Below, in pieces: positions 34,267 through 42,539 of a stretch of DNA of 64,000 nucleotides. This stretch comes from Lachnospiraceae bacterium oral taxon 096 (lineage in GTDB: Bacteria; Bacillota; Clostridia; Lachnospirales; Lachnospiraceae), in assembly GCA_018141845.1 (NCBI GenBank), contig CP073340.1:1327001-1391000 (forward strand). Direction: 5' to 3'. A program made the position numbers and the translations under genes. Position 1 is the first letter of the stretch. Each line of letters starts with the position of its first letter. A model generated the notes under the pieces. The model was not told the origin of the DNA, did no database searches, and was given only the letters and a program-made list of their open reading frames with translations.

Positions 34267-34896
34267 ATGAGGAAGAAATTTCTTTTTTTGGCAGTAGGCA
34301 TGATGATGCTTCTCTTTGGATGTGGCGTGAAAAATAACGCAGTGGCATCATCTTTGAATAAAGGAGCTTTTTTGGCAGAGACTTCTCAAGCATCTCTGAC
34401 GGCAACTTCTCAGGCAGAAAGTTCTTTGTCAGAGACTTCTCAGGCGGAAAGTTCTTTGTCAGAGACTTCTCAAGCAGCATCAGTTCAGGATGACTCCTCG
34501 GTGTCAGCACAGGCATCGGGCGATGTAGTTGATCTGACGAAATTAAATGGTACAATGATGTATTCCCAGGTATTTGATATGATGTCGAATCCTCAAAAGT
34601 ATATGGGAAAGAGAGTTGTGATGAGGGGACAATTTTCTTTCTATCAGCCTATGGATGGAGATGGAAAGCCAATTCCCGATCGAATTTATTGTTCCTGTGT
34701 CATTGCAGATGCCACGGCTTGTTGTTCGCAGGGACTGGAGTTTGATCTTGCCAATAAACCTGCTTCCCTAGAAGATTATCCTGCAGCGGGAGATGATATT
34801 GAGGTGTCGGGCACTTTTTCGACCTATGACGAGGGAGGCTTTACCTATTGCCGTTTGATCAATGCAGCGATGAAAACATTGGATGAGAAAAAATAG
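34267..34896 (+). CDS. Lipoprotein at the end of the zinc operon
   Basis: 209 aa, starting 2 bp after znuB. Lipobox LLFGC; then a linker with direct repeats of an AETSQAESSLSE-like unit (residues ~35-72). The C-terminal domain (MSNPQKYMGKRVVMRGQFSFY, then DRIYCSCVIADATACCSQGLEF) has a cluster of cysteines and an OB-fold-like pattern. Position and cysteines suggest a zinc-related surface role, which is inference. No named family. Confidence 0.7.
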   Translation: MRKKFLFLAVGMMMLLFGCGVKNNAVASSLNKGAFLAETSQASLTATSQAESSLSETSQAESSLSETSQAASVQDDSSVSAQASGDVVDLTKLNGTMMYSQVFDMMSNPQKYMGKRVVMRGQFSFYQPMDGDGKPIPDRIYCSCVIADATACCSQGLEFDLANKPASLEDYPAAGDDIEVSGTFSTYDEGGFTYCRLINAAMKTLDEKK

Positions 34897-34902
34897 ATTT
34901 GC

Positions 34903-34941
34903 AAAAAAGGGGTACTGGATTAGCCAGTAACTCCTTTTTTT
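34903..34941. terminator. Terminator between zinc operon and methyltransferases
   Basis: AAAAAAGG-GGTACTGG pairs with CCAGTAACTCCTTTTTT, usable from both sides. Confidence 0.75.
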
Positions 34942-35711
34942 GATTCCACCATAAACATTGGAGTGGAAGCATTATTGATTCTCTCCTGCCTTGTCCACAC
35001 CCGTTGCCAAATGTTGGCATCGGTCTTTACCTGCATATGAAGAGAGGATAGGATTTCTTTGTCCCATTTTGGACGGGAGAGTGCAGACAGTGGGGTCTGT
35101 CTGGCAATGGCTTCCATTGCATCGACATTGGTACCGGCACATTCGTCTTCCACATCAGAGGCTGCAATATTGGCACGGTCAATGAGATGAGCCGACCTTG
35201 CCTCTTCGTCGTGGAGATAGTGATACCAGTTGGCATCGAAGTTCAGGAGAAGACCACCATCTTTTAGTACACGAACCCAGTGAGTGTAGGCTTTTTGTGG
35301 ATGGGGAAGATTCCAAGTCAGATTTCGGCTGACAATGACATCAAAGCTCTTGGAGGGAAAGGTGAGTTCTTCGGCATTCATCTGTAAAAAGTGAATCTCA
35401 TTGGAAAGATGTTTGGCATTTTTCTTTGCTTCTAAAAGCATGGACTTGGTGTAATCAATTCCTGTGACATGGTAGCCAAGTTCTCTTAGAATGATGGCAA
35501 AAAATCCAGGACCAGTGCCGATATCAAGAATATGAATGTCTGCTCTATCTCTATTTTGAAAATGCTTTTGAATGCGTTCGTCAAGAAGCGTAGACCATAC
35601 ACTTTTTTGATTGGAAGTGAGTTCTTCTTTGTTGACATCGGAATAGCCACTGGCACGGTTACTCCAATAGTGAATATTTTCTTCTTCATAGTTATGAAAT
35701 GAATGGTTCAT
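34920..35711 (-). CDS. SAM-dependent methyltransferase, class I (paralogue A)
   Basis: 263 aa. Motif I ILDIGTGPGFFAIIL, motif II GIDYTKSMLLEAKKNA, then VIVSRNLTWNLPHPQKAYTHWVRVLKDGG. A tryptophan-rich start (IHYWSNRASGYSDVNKEEL) resembles the small-molecule methyltransferases found near metal-chelator operons. It pairs with a close paralogue 18 bp upstream, and both face the zinc operon. Substrate unknown. Confidence 0.85.
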   Translation of the reverse strand: MNHSFHNYEEENIHYWSNRASGYSDVNKEELTSNQKSVWSTLLDERIQKHFQNRDRADIHILDIGTGPGFFAIILRELGYHVTGIDYTKSMLLEAKKNAKHLSNEIHFLQMNAEELTFPSKSFDVIVSRNLTWNLPHPQKAYTHWVRVLKDGGLLLNFDANWYHYLHDEEARSAHLIDRANIAASDVEDECAGTNVDAMEAIARQTPLSALSRPKWDKEILSSLHMQVKTDANIWQRVWTRQERINNASTPMFMVESKKGVTG

Positions 35712-35729
35712 TTTAATGACTCCTTTGCT

Positions 35730-36455
35730 TTATTTAATTGCATATATGCCAAACATTGGGGCATCATCGAGGTCTAATTTGCCCAAGATACGCTTTCCAA
35801 CATCGAGGTCAATGTCACAGGACGAAAATCCAGTGGAAAGCAGGACTTCTTTGTCCCAATGGGGGCGGTCCTGTTTGCTGATATCCATAAATAGTGTGAT
35901 TAAAGTATTTTCCTTGGCAAGAGCATCGGTAATGCCAAGATGTCCATAGGGACTGTCTGCTGAGACCTGTCGGTTTTGCAGGCTGTGCCCTCGCTCGTGT
36001 GTGCCATAATTGGCATCAAAATTGAGTAAGATTCCCCCTGGCTTTAATACACGAAACCACTCAGCATAGGCTTTTTTTGCATCGGGCAATGTCCAAGTGA
36101 GGTTGCGACTGAGAACAAGGTCAAAGCTTTCATCTTCATAGTCAAGATTTTGGGCATCCATGGCAAAAAAGGGGATATCTACATTTTCCTCGTTGGCGAG
36201 TGCACGGGCCTCAGAAAGCATAGCCTCAGTTAAGTCAATACCTTCCACCGAAATTCCCGCCTTTGCCAGCAATATGGAAAAAAATCCGCTACCTGTCCCG
36301 ATGTCCAGTGCACGGATGGGAGAGGAGGTGGGAAGGTGAGCACTCAATTCCTGTAGCCACGCCACACGAAGGTGATTTTTTAATTCATTTTTTCGCACCG
36401 TACTAAAATCGTGAGCACGCCGAGTCCAGTAGCGTTTTATGCGGTCTTCAATCAT
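35730..36455 (-). CDS. SAM-dependent methyltransferase, class I (paralogue B)
   Basis: 241 aa with the same layout as its neighbour: ALDIGTGSGFFSILLA, GIDLTEAMLSEARALA, LVLSRNLTWTLPDAKKAYAEW and FRVLKPGGILLNFDANYG. The shared RNLTW and LLNFDAN blocks show tandem duplication. An RBS lies upstream of the ATG at 36455. Substrate unknown. Confidence 0.85.
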   Translation of the reverse strand: MIEDRIKRYWTRRAHDFSTVRKNELKNHLRVAWLQELSAHLPTSSPIRALDIGTGSGFFSILLAKAGISVEGIDLTEAMLSEARALANEENVDIPFFAMDAQNLDYEDESFDLVLSRNLTWTLPDAKKAYAEWFRVLKPGGILLNFDANYGTHERGHSLQNRQVSADSPYGHLGITDALAKENTLITLFMDISKQDRPHWDKEVLLSTGFSSCDIDLDVGKRILGKLDLDDAPMFGIYAIK

Positions 36456-36597
36456 ATCAATAACTCCTGTAAATCTAAAATAAATATTACTATAACATAT
36501 TTAAGAGGATTTGGTAACAAATGTTATCGTCTTTTATAAAGAAGGACGATAAGATCTTGAAAAGAGTAGAAAGAGAACAAAGGGAGGAAGGAATGTG

Positions 36598-37758
36598 ATG
36601 GACAAGAGAGTAGAAAAGATTAAAGAATATTTGGATAGAATCAGCAGAGGGGAGGATTTTGATCGCATTCGCACAGAGTTTGTGAGAGATTTTCAAGATG
36701 TTGATTCTAATGAAATTATGCGTGCGGAACAAAAAATTTTGGCGGAAGGAACACCAGTGGAAGAATTACAAAAGCTCTGTGATGTGCATTCGGCACTCTT
36801 TCATGAGCGAACGACAAAAATAGATTCGATGGAAAAGTTAACGGAAGTTGTAGGTCATCCACTCTACACTTTGACAAGGGAAAATGACGCTTTAGAGGAG
36901 TTACTATCCAAAGCAAAGGTAGAAATACAAAAAGGAAAAGTCGAGGACAGCCTCATTTCTGAACTTCGAAGTGTTGCTATCCACTATGCAAAGAAGGGAG
37001 ATTTACTCTATCCTGTGCTAAAGGTCAGATACCACATCGAAGGCCCAGCGAGTGTGATGTGGTCGGTGGACAATGATATTCGAGAGGAACTTCGTGATCT
37101 TGGCAAGGAAAAGAATAAAAATCAGCTATGGTTTGAGCGATTGGATGCGGTGGTCACTCGAATGGAGGAAATGATCTATAAGGAGAGGAATATTCTTTTT
37201 CCGACCTGCGCCTCCAATTTTAGCGCGGAAGAATGGATGGGAATCTATCACGATGCAAAGGACTACGAAGATTGCCTTGGTGTAGAGTCTATGATTTGGC
37301 CAGAGGCTGAGAAAGTAGATACGAAGAAGGCAGTGACAGAAAAAAATTCGGAAGAAGTGATGATGGTTGGCGGCCATATGACCGTGGAACAGATTCAGGC
37401 CCTTTTGAATACCATTCCGCTAGAGATTACCTTTGTCGATGGAGAGGATATCAATCGCTTCTTTAATGAGGGGCCAAAGGTATTTAAGCGTCCAGCAATG
37501 GCGATTGGGCGAGAGGTCTTTTCTTGTCATCCACCGAAAGTAGAAAAGAAAGTCAGGACGATTATTGAGGAATTTAAAAAGGGTACACTGGACGAAGTTC
37601 CCATTTGGATGGAGAAAAATGGCAAGGTTTTTTTGGTTCGCTATATGGCAGTGAGAGATGGCGAGGGAAAATATATTGGTGCGGCAGAATTTGTGCAAGA
37701 TATGGAATTTGCAAGGGAATATTTTATTGGAAAGGCGAAAAATTACGGAGAAGACTAA
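36598..37758 (+). CDS. DUF438 hemerythrin/PAS-domain protein
   Basis: About 386 aa; GGGAGGAAGG precedes adjacent GTG and ATG codons, and the ATG at 36598 is preferred. The N-terminal DUF438 region contains AEGTPVEELQKLCDVHSALF. A hemerythrin-like helical part follows (RSVAIHYAKKGDLLYPVL, RMEEMIYKERNILFPTC), and the C-terminal PAS-like domain spans EITFVDGEDINRFF to the end. Homologues are thought to sense oxygen, NO or redox through iron or haem; no output domain is fused here. Confidence 0.82.
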   Translation: MDKRVEKIKEYLDRISRGEDFDRIRTEFVRDFQDVDSNEIMRAEQKILAEGTPVEELQKLCDVHSALFHERTTKIDSMEKLTEVVGHPLYTLTRENDALEELLSKAKVEIQKGKVEDSLISELRSVAIHYAKKGDLLYPVLKVRYHIEGPASVMWSVDNDIREELRDLGKEKNKNQLWFERLDAVVTRMEEMIYKERNILFPTCASNFSAEEWMGIYHDAKDYEDCLGVESMIWPEAEKVDTKKAVTEKNSEEVMMVGGHMTVEQIQALLNTIPLEITFVDGEDINRFFNEGPKVFKRPAMAIGREVFSCHPPKVEKKVRTIIEEFKKGTLDEVPIWMEKNGKVFLVRYMAVRDGEGKYIGAAEFVQDMEFAREYFIGKAKNYGED

Positions 37759-37781
37759 ATATTTGAAACTATTTTAAATAT

Positions 37782-37810
37782 TTGACATACGAAAAGAGCC
37801 ACCGTATAAT
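37782..37810 (+). promoter_or_regulatory. Consensus sigma-A promoter
   Basis: TTGACA, exactly 17 nt, TATAAT: a perfect match to consensus, 37 bp before the next start. Confidence 0.85.
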
Positions 37811-37846
37811 AGAGATATAATCTTGAAAGTGAGGATGGTGGGGAAT

Positions 37847-38089
37847 ATGAAGATTGATAAAGTAAAGGATATTGATCAGCTATTTGAGGTGGTTGATGGT
37901 TGTGATGGCGGGGTGACTTTAGTGACAACGGAGGGCGATCGACTGAATATAAAGTCAAAATTGACACAATATGTGGCACTTTCTTATATCTTTACGGCGG
38001 GTTCTCGCATTGGAGAGATGGAGTTGCTGGCCGATAAGCCTGAAGATGAGGCAAAACTTAAAGCATATATTGACAGTCAGAGTAAGTAG
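37847..38089 (+). CDS. Small soluble protein of unknown function
   Basis: 80 aa from the ATG at 37847 (GAGGATGGTGGGG upstream). It contains DQLFEVVDGCDGGVTLVTTEGD and ADKPEDEAKLKAYIDSQ, with no membrane segment. The perfect promoter suggests strong constitutive expression. It resembles short DUF1858/polygalactose-free stress proteins only in size, so no family is claimed. Confidence 0.7.
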   Translation: MKIDKVKDIDQLFEVVDGCDGGVTLVTTEGDRLNIKSKLTQYVALSYIFTAGSRIGEMELLADKPEDEAKLKAYIDSQSK

Positions 38090-38092
38090 TTA

Positions 38093-38130
38093 AGACATCG
38101 GATAACTGTATAGCTATCCGATGTCTTTTG
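38093..38130. terminator. Bidirectional terminator
   Basis: AGACATCGGATA/TATCCGATGTCTTTTG hairpin between convergent genes. Confidence 0.85.
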
Positions 38131-38135
38131 CTGAA

Positions 38136-39083
38136 CTATTTAATAAAACATTCCTTGGCCAGTTCAATAAATGATTTGCTTGCGTCAGTGAGAATTTTCC
38201 CTCGTATGTAGTTGATTGCCAGAGGGCGGCTTTCTAAATTGGTTTGTAGTTTGATGCAGGTGACAGAGGCAATGTTTAAATAGGGATGATTGTAATATTC
38301 ATATTCGGTCAACATCGGAAGGAAGGTCGAAGCAATGGTACAGGCTCCGGCACCAGAAATGCAGAGGTTTAACTCCGTCAAAATATTTTGTACCGTGTAG
38401 AGAATATTGGGAACAAAATCTGCTTCGTTACATAGGTCAAAGAAAAATTCGCCACCGACTGTTGTTGTTTCTTGAGCAATAAAGGGAAAGTCACGAAAGA
38501 GTCCAATGGATGGCGGATGGACCAGCATATCCTCGATTTCTTCCTTTGAAAAGGCATTGTAGAGAAGGTCATTGGGAACCACAAGCATATAGGTCTCTTT
38601 ATACAGCGGAACACTCACAATGTGATTTGGAATGACAGGGGCATGGGTGATGGACAGATCAACCATAGAATCGTTGAGTGCCTGGTCGACATCGGTGGTC
38701 ATTTGCCCCTCAAAGATGGAAATGTGAATATTGGGATAGAGGCGATGAAACTTTGGAAGAATCTGTGGAAGAAGGACGGTGCCACGAGTGACGGAGATGC
38801 CAATAGAGAGATTTCCTCTAGTAAAATCCTTGATTTCTTGTAAGCGGCGAGTGCATTCGTCCATATTAATTAAGATTTTTTTTGCAGATTGATAAAAAAC
38901 CTGACCTGCGGTGGTCAGTCGAAGGGGAGTACTTCGGTCAAAGAGAGCAATCCCCAATTTTTCCTCCAGTTTAGAAATCATTTTACTTAGTGCCTGCTGA
39001 GAGATATAGAGTTTTCGTGCTGCCTGTGTAAAATTTAATTCTTCTGCCAAAGTGACAAAATATTCTAAATTTGTGCTATTCAT
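38136..39083 (-). CDS. LysR-family transcriptional regulator
   Basis: 315 aa. The N-terminal winged HTH (YFVTLAEELNFTQAARKLY, ISQQALSKMISKLEEKLG) precedes a periplasmic-binding-like effector domain (GNLSIGISVTRGTVLLPQIL). It is divergent from the MATE gene with only about 50 bp between starts, the classic LysR arrangement. It probably controls that exporter in response to a small ligand. Confidence 0.9.
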   Translation of the reverse strand: MNSTNLEYFVTLAEELNFTQAARKLYISQQALSKMISKLEEKLGIALFDRSTPLRLTTAGQVFYQSAKKILINMDECTRRLQEIKDFTRGNLSIGISVTRGTVLLPQILPKFHRLYPNIHISIFEGQMTTDVDQALNDSMVDLSITHAPVIPNHIVSVPLYKETYMLVVPNDLLYNAFSKEEIEDMLVHPPSIGLFRDFPFIAQETTTVGGEFFFDLCNEADFVPNILYTVQNILTELNLCISGAGACTIASTFLPMLTEYEYYNHPYLNIASVTCIKLQTNLESRPLAINYIRGKILTDASKSFIELAKECFIK

Positions 39084-39133
39084 ATGACCGCCTCACTTTC
39101 TTTTTTCAAGAGTTTAGCATAGAAGGAGAAAGT

Positions 39134-40426
39134 TTGAAAGATTTAAATAAGAAGTTTGTTCACTATGTCTCCCAAGATATTGTGGGGATGATTGGGATGT
39201 CTGCCTATATTCTTGCAGACACCGTATTTATTGGTCAGGCTAAGGGAGCTGATGGTATCACAGCTCTCAATTTGATTTTGCCAGTCTATAGCTTGATCTA
39301 TGCCATTGGCTCAATGCTGGCTGTGGGTTCGTCGACAAGATTTCGAATTGCCAGAGCAAGAAAGGATAAGGATAGTGATTTATTCTTTTCCAACGCCATC
39401 TTTGTGGCACTGATCCTCAGTCTTTTCTTTATTATTGTGGGTCTTTTGATGCCTGAAAAAGTAGTTCGCTTTATGGGGGGAGATGAAGAGATTGTAGCTG
39501 TTGGAAAGTCCTACACACGCATATTTATGGCATTTGCCCCATTTTTTATGTTGAATTCTATTATGAATTCCTTTGTGAGAAATGATGATGACCCGACAGG
39601 GGCTATGCTTGCGACATTTACCAGCAGTATTTTTAATATTGTGATGGACTATATTTTGATGTTCCCAGGAAAAATGGGAATGAATGGAGCCGCACTGGCT
39701 ACAGCACTTTCGCCCATTGTGGGAATGATGATGTGTATGCGTCATTTTTTGTCTAAGAAAAACACGGTGCGTTTTGTGTTTTCAATTCCTTCGATTGGGA
39801 GAACGCTCTATTCTGTACAACTTGGTGTTGCTGCATTTATGGGAGAGACGGCCACAGGAATTACAACGGTGATTTTTAATACATTGATTCTTCGTCTGGC
39901 AGGAAATACGGGGGTGGCGGCCTATGGAGTGATTGCGAATATGTCCATTGTGGCAGTGGCGATTTTTAATGGAATTTCGCAGGGAAGTCAACCATTATTT
40001 AGCGAATACTTTGGAAAAGGAGATGAAAAATCGTCTCGCCATTTGCTCCATATGGCCGTGGGAACTGCCTTTGGAGCAGCAGTGATGATTTTGTTGATTA
40101 CAAATTTTTTGTCAACACCAATAATTAGTCTATTTAATGGCGAGAATGACCCCAATATGGCAAAATATGCCACAATGGGAATTCGCTACTACTTTGTGGG
40201 AATGATCTTTGCAGGATATAATATTGTGGGCGGTGGCTTTTTGAGTGCCACAGCAAAGGCCAAGTGGGCTTCCATTGTTTCGATTTTGCGAGGCTTTTTT
40301 GCAACATCCATTTCAGCAATAATTTTGTCCTTTTTTTTGGGAATGCGAGGGGTTTGGCTTGGTTTTGTCGTTGGAGAACTACTGATTTCTAGCTTAATGA
40401 GCTATGCACTTAGGCAAAAGCAATAG
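39134..40426 (+). CDS. MATE-family efflux transporter
   Basis: 430 aa from a TTG at 39134, supported by AGAAGGAG 7 bp upstream; an upstream ATG would overlap the LysR gene start. Twelve helices, with MATE patterns such as ILADTVFIGQAKGADGITALNL and NGISQGSQPLFSEYFGKG. It may restore MATE function lost by the disrupted gene at 5655, though it is a different subfamily. Confidence 0.88.
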   Translation: MKDLNKKFVHYVSQDIVGMIGMSAYILADTVFIGQAKGADGITALNLILPVYSLIYAIGSMLAVGSSTRFRIARARKDKDSDLFFSNAIFVALILSLFFIIVGLLMPEKVVRFMGGDEEIVAVGKSYTRIFMAFAPFFMLNSIMNSFVRNDDDPTGAMLATFTSSIFNIVMDYILMFPGKMGMNGAALATALSPIVGMMMCMRHFLSKKNTVRFVFSIPSIGRTLYSVQLGVAAFMGETATGITTVIFNTLILRLAGNTGVAAYGVIANMSIVAVAIFNGISQGSQPLFSEYFGKGDEKSSRHLLHMAVGTAFGAAVMILLITNFLSTPIISLFNGENDPNMAKYATMGIRYYFVGMIFAGYNIVGGGFLSATAKAKWASIVSILRGFFATSISAIILSFFLGMRGVWLGFVVGELLISSLMSYALRQKQ

Positions 40427-40435
40427 TAAACAAAA

Positions 40436-40470
40436 GGAGAGCTTTCAGGTAAATTACCTGAAAGCTCTCC
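40436..40470. terminator. Perfect palindromic bidirectional terminator
   Basis: GGAGAGCTTTCAGGTAA pairs perfectly with its complement across a one-base centre, between convergent MATE and symporter genes. Confidence 0.9.
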
Positions 40471-40488
40471 TTGATTTGTCTTTATGGC

Positions 40489-41874
40489 CTATCTTTTATT
40501 TTTTTTAAAATTTTGATAGTAATCATTTTTAAGTCCAACGATAATCTTGGTCAATGCGAACAGACCAATGATATTTGGAAGAACCATCAATGAGTTGAAT
40601 AAGTCGGCCATATTCCAAACTAAATCTACCTCTGCAAGTGAGCCTGCGAATACACAGAGTGCAACGAGGAAGGAATAAGGTTTAATGGCTTTATTGCCAA
40701 AGAGATATCGAATGTTGGCAGCACCAAAGAAATACCAACCAATAATTGTAGAAAATGCAAAAAATAGCATACAAATGGCAATAAAAATATCACCGCCCTT
40801 GTGATAGAGGGTAGAAAATGCCACTTGGCTGAGGGCAGCACCTGTATAACTAGCACCTGAGGCATCTCGCAGAGACAGCGACTGTGTGGTAATAATGACA
40901 AGTGCAGTGAGGTTTAGGATGACAAAAGTATCAATAAATACACCGATCATCGCTACAAAACCCTGCTCTGCTGGGTGATCTACCTTGGCAATGGCGTGGG
41001 CATGAGGTGTAGAACCCATACCAGCTTCATTGGAGAAAAGTCCTCTAGCTACGCCCTTAGAAAGCGCTTTTTTGAGGGTTGCACCAACAGCACCGCCGAC
41101 AATGGCCTCTGGACGAAAAGCACCAACAACGATAGAGTAAAATGCATAAGGAATGTGCTTCACATTGGCAAAAATAACAATGAGTGAACCGATGATGTAA
41201 AATGCTGCCATAAAAGGCACGATATTTTCTGTCACTTTGGCAATTCTTTGGATGCCACCGACAAAGATAAATAAGGCGGCAATCGCAATAATAATGCCCA
41301 TAATATATTGTGGAATACCAAAGGCCTTATTAAATGCTGCTGCAATGGAATTGGATTGTACCGCATTGCCCATAAATCCAAGGGCAAAGATAATTAACAC
41401 GGCAAAAATACCTGCCAATGTGCGACCAAAATTTCCTTTAAATGCTGCACGAATGTAGTACACAGGACCGCCAGTGACAGATCCATCTTCTGCAACATGC
41501 TTAAATTTTTGAGCAACAACAGCCTCTGCAAAGATTGTGGCCATACCAAGAAAGGCAGCAACCCACATCCAAAAGATGGCACCAGGACCACCGACAGCAA
41601 TGGCTGTTGCGGCACCTGCAATATTTCCTGTACCTACTTGAGCAGCAATGGCTGTGGCCAGTGCCTGAAAGGATGACATTCCATCGTGTCCTGCCTCGCC
41701 TTTCTTTGAAAAAAGTCCGCCAAAAGTTCGACGCATTCCTTCACCAAAGCCTTTGAGCTGAATAAAACGCAATTGGAAGGAAAACCAAATACCACCACCG
41801 AGCAATGCGATAATTAGGACATAATTGCTTAAATACCCATTGAGTATTTGTACAATATTATTTAATTTTTCCAT
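40489..41874 (-). CDS. Alanine/glycine:cation symporter (AGCS family)
   Basis: 461 aa and about 11 helices. AGCS signatures: GAGHDGMSSFQALATAIAAQ, VGTGNIAGAATAIAVGGPGA, FWMWVAAFLGMATIFAEAV and LFSNEAGMGSTPHAHAIA. The family imports alanine or glycine with Na+ or H+. It is divergent from the glycine reductase cluster, so a glycine uptake role is attractive but inferred from context. Confidence 0.9.
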   Translation of the reverse strand: MEKLNNIVQILNGYLSNYVLIIALLGGGIWFSFQLRFIQLKGFGEGMRRTFGGLFSKKGEAGHDGMSSFQALATAIAAQVGTGNIAGAATAIAVGGPGAIFWMWVAAFLGMATIFAEAVVAQKFKHVAEDGSVTGGPVYYIRAAFKGNFGRTLAGIFAVLIIFALGFMGNAVQSNSIAAAFNKAFGIPQYIMGIIIAIAALFIFVGGIQRIAKVTENIVPFMAAFYIIGSLIVIFANVKHIPYAFYSIVVGAFRPEAIVGGAVGATLKKALSKGVARGLFSNEAGMGSTPHAHAIAKVDHPAEQGFVAMIGVFIDTFVILNLTALVIITTQSLSLRDASGASYTGAALSQVAFSTLYHKGGDIFIAICMLFFAFSTIIGWYFFGAANIRYLFGNKAIKPYSFLVALCVFAGSLAEVDLVWNMADLFNSLMVLPNIIGLFALTKIIVGLKNDYYQNFKKNKR

Positions 41875-42061
41875 AAACTCCTCCTAAGAAAAGAAATACA
41901 TACAATAATCCAATGGCATATTAAGTATATACTATAAAAAGTGCTTATACAATCAAAAAAGTATCCAATAAAAAGGGAATTAAATGGAAGCTATTTATAT
42001 AGAAGAAATTAATTTTTAATTTGTGCAATATATAAAAATTATCAATTTTTTATAAAAAATA

Positions 42062-42090
42062 TTGAAAAATCAAATAATGAATGCTAATAT
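42062..42090 (+). promoter_or_regulatory. Promoter of the glycine reductase cluster
   Basis: TTGAAA, 17-nt spacer, TAATAT, about 60 bp before grdX. I looked for a glycine riboswitch in 41880-42151; only short fragments like GCGGAGAG were seen, not the two-aptamer fold. Confidence 0.6.
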
Positions 42091-42151
42091 GTACAAACAA
42101 GAGTTGCGGAGAGTACAGAAACTATAGCAATATGTCTTGGAGGCGGAAGAA

Positions 42152-42535
42152 ATGAAGAAGTTAATTGTAACAAATAATCCAATGGTAAGGGAAAGATATT
42201 CTCAACAATATGATCTGAAATACGAAGAGACTTCATTTGTAGGGGTACTTAAACAGGTGAGAGATCTTGTACATCGAGGATACCGATTGTTGACACATCC
42301 GCTTTCGGGAAGCATTAAGCCAAATGAAACACCCTATAAGTCTGTACTTTTAGAAGAATCGACAGGAAAAATTGATGAGTTTTCCGTGCGGGTGATTGAA
42401 GAGGCAGTTCTTACTTGTGACAAATTTTCTCAGAAAAAGTATCCATATAAAAAAGATGTCACAAGAGATTTTCAATTTGTTGATCTGACTTTGTTCGAAA
42501 GTGGACTTGAGTCAGATATGATTTCAAGGAGGTAG
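42152..42535 (+). CDS. grdX: GrdX protein
   Basis: 127 aa from the ATG at 42152 (CTTGGAGG upstream). The start MKKLIVTNNPMVRERY and the block RDLVHRGYRLLTHPLSGSIKPNETPYKS are typical of GrdX, a small protein found at the head of glycine reductase operons. Its role is unknown. It ends 4 bp before grdE. Confidence 0.88.
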   Translation: MKKLIVTNNPMVRERYSQQYDLKYEETSFVGVLKQVRDLVHRGYRLLTHPLSGSIKPNETPYKSVLLEESTGKIDEFSVRVIEEAVLTCDKFSQKKYPYKKDVTRDFQFVDLTLFESGLESDMISRR

Positions 42536-42539
42536 CAGA

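Noticed and set aside
41880..42151. Glycine riboswitch before grdX
   Set aside because: Only short purine-rich pieces were seen; no tandem aptamer or conserved core could be built.
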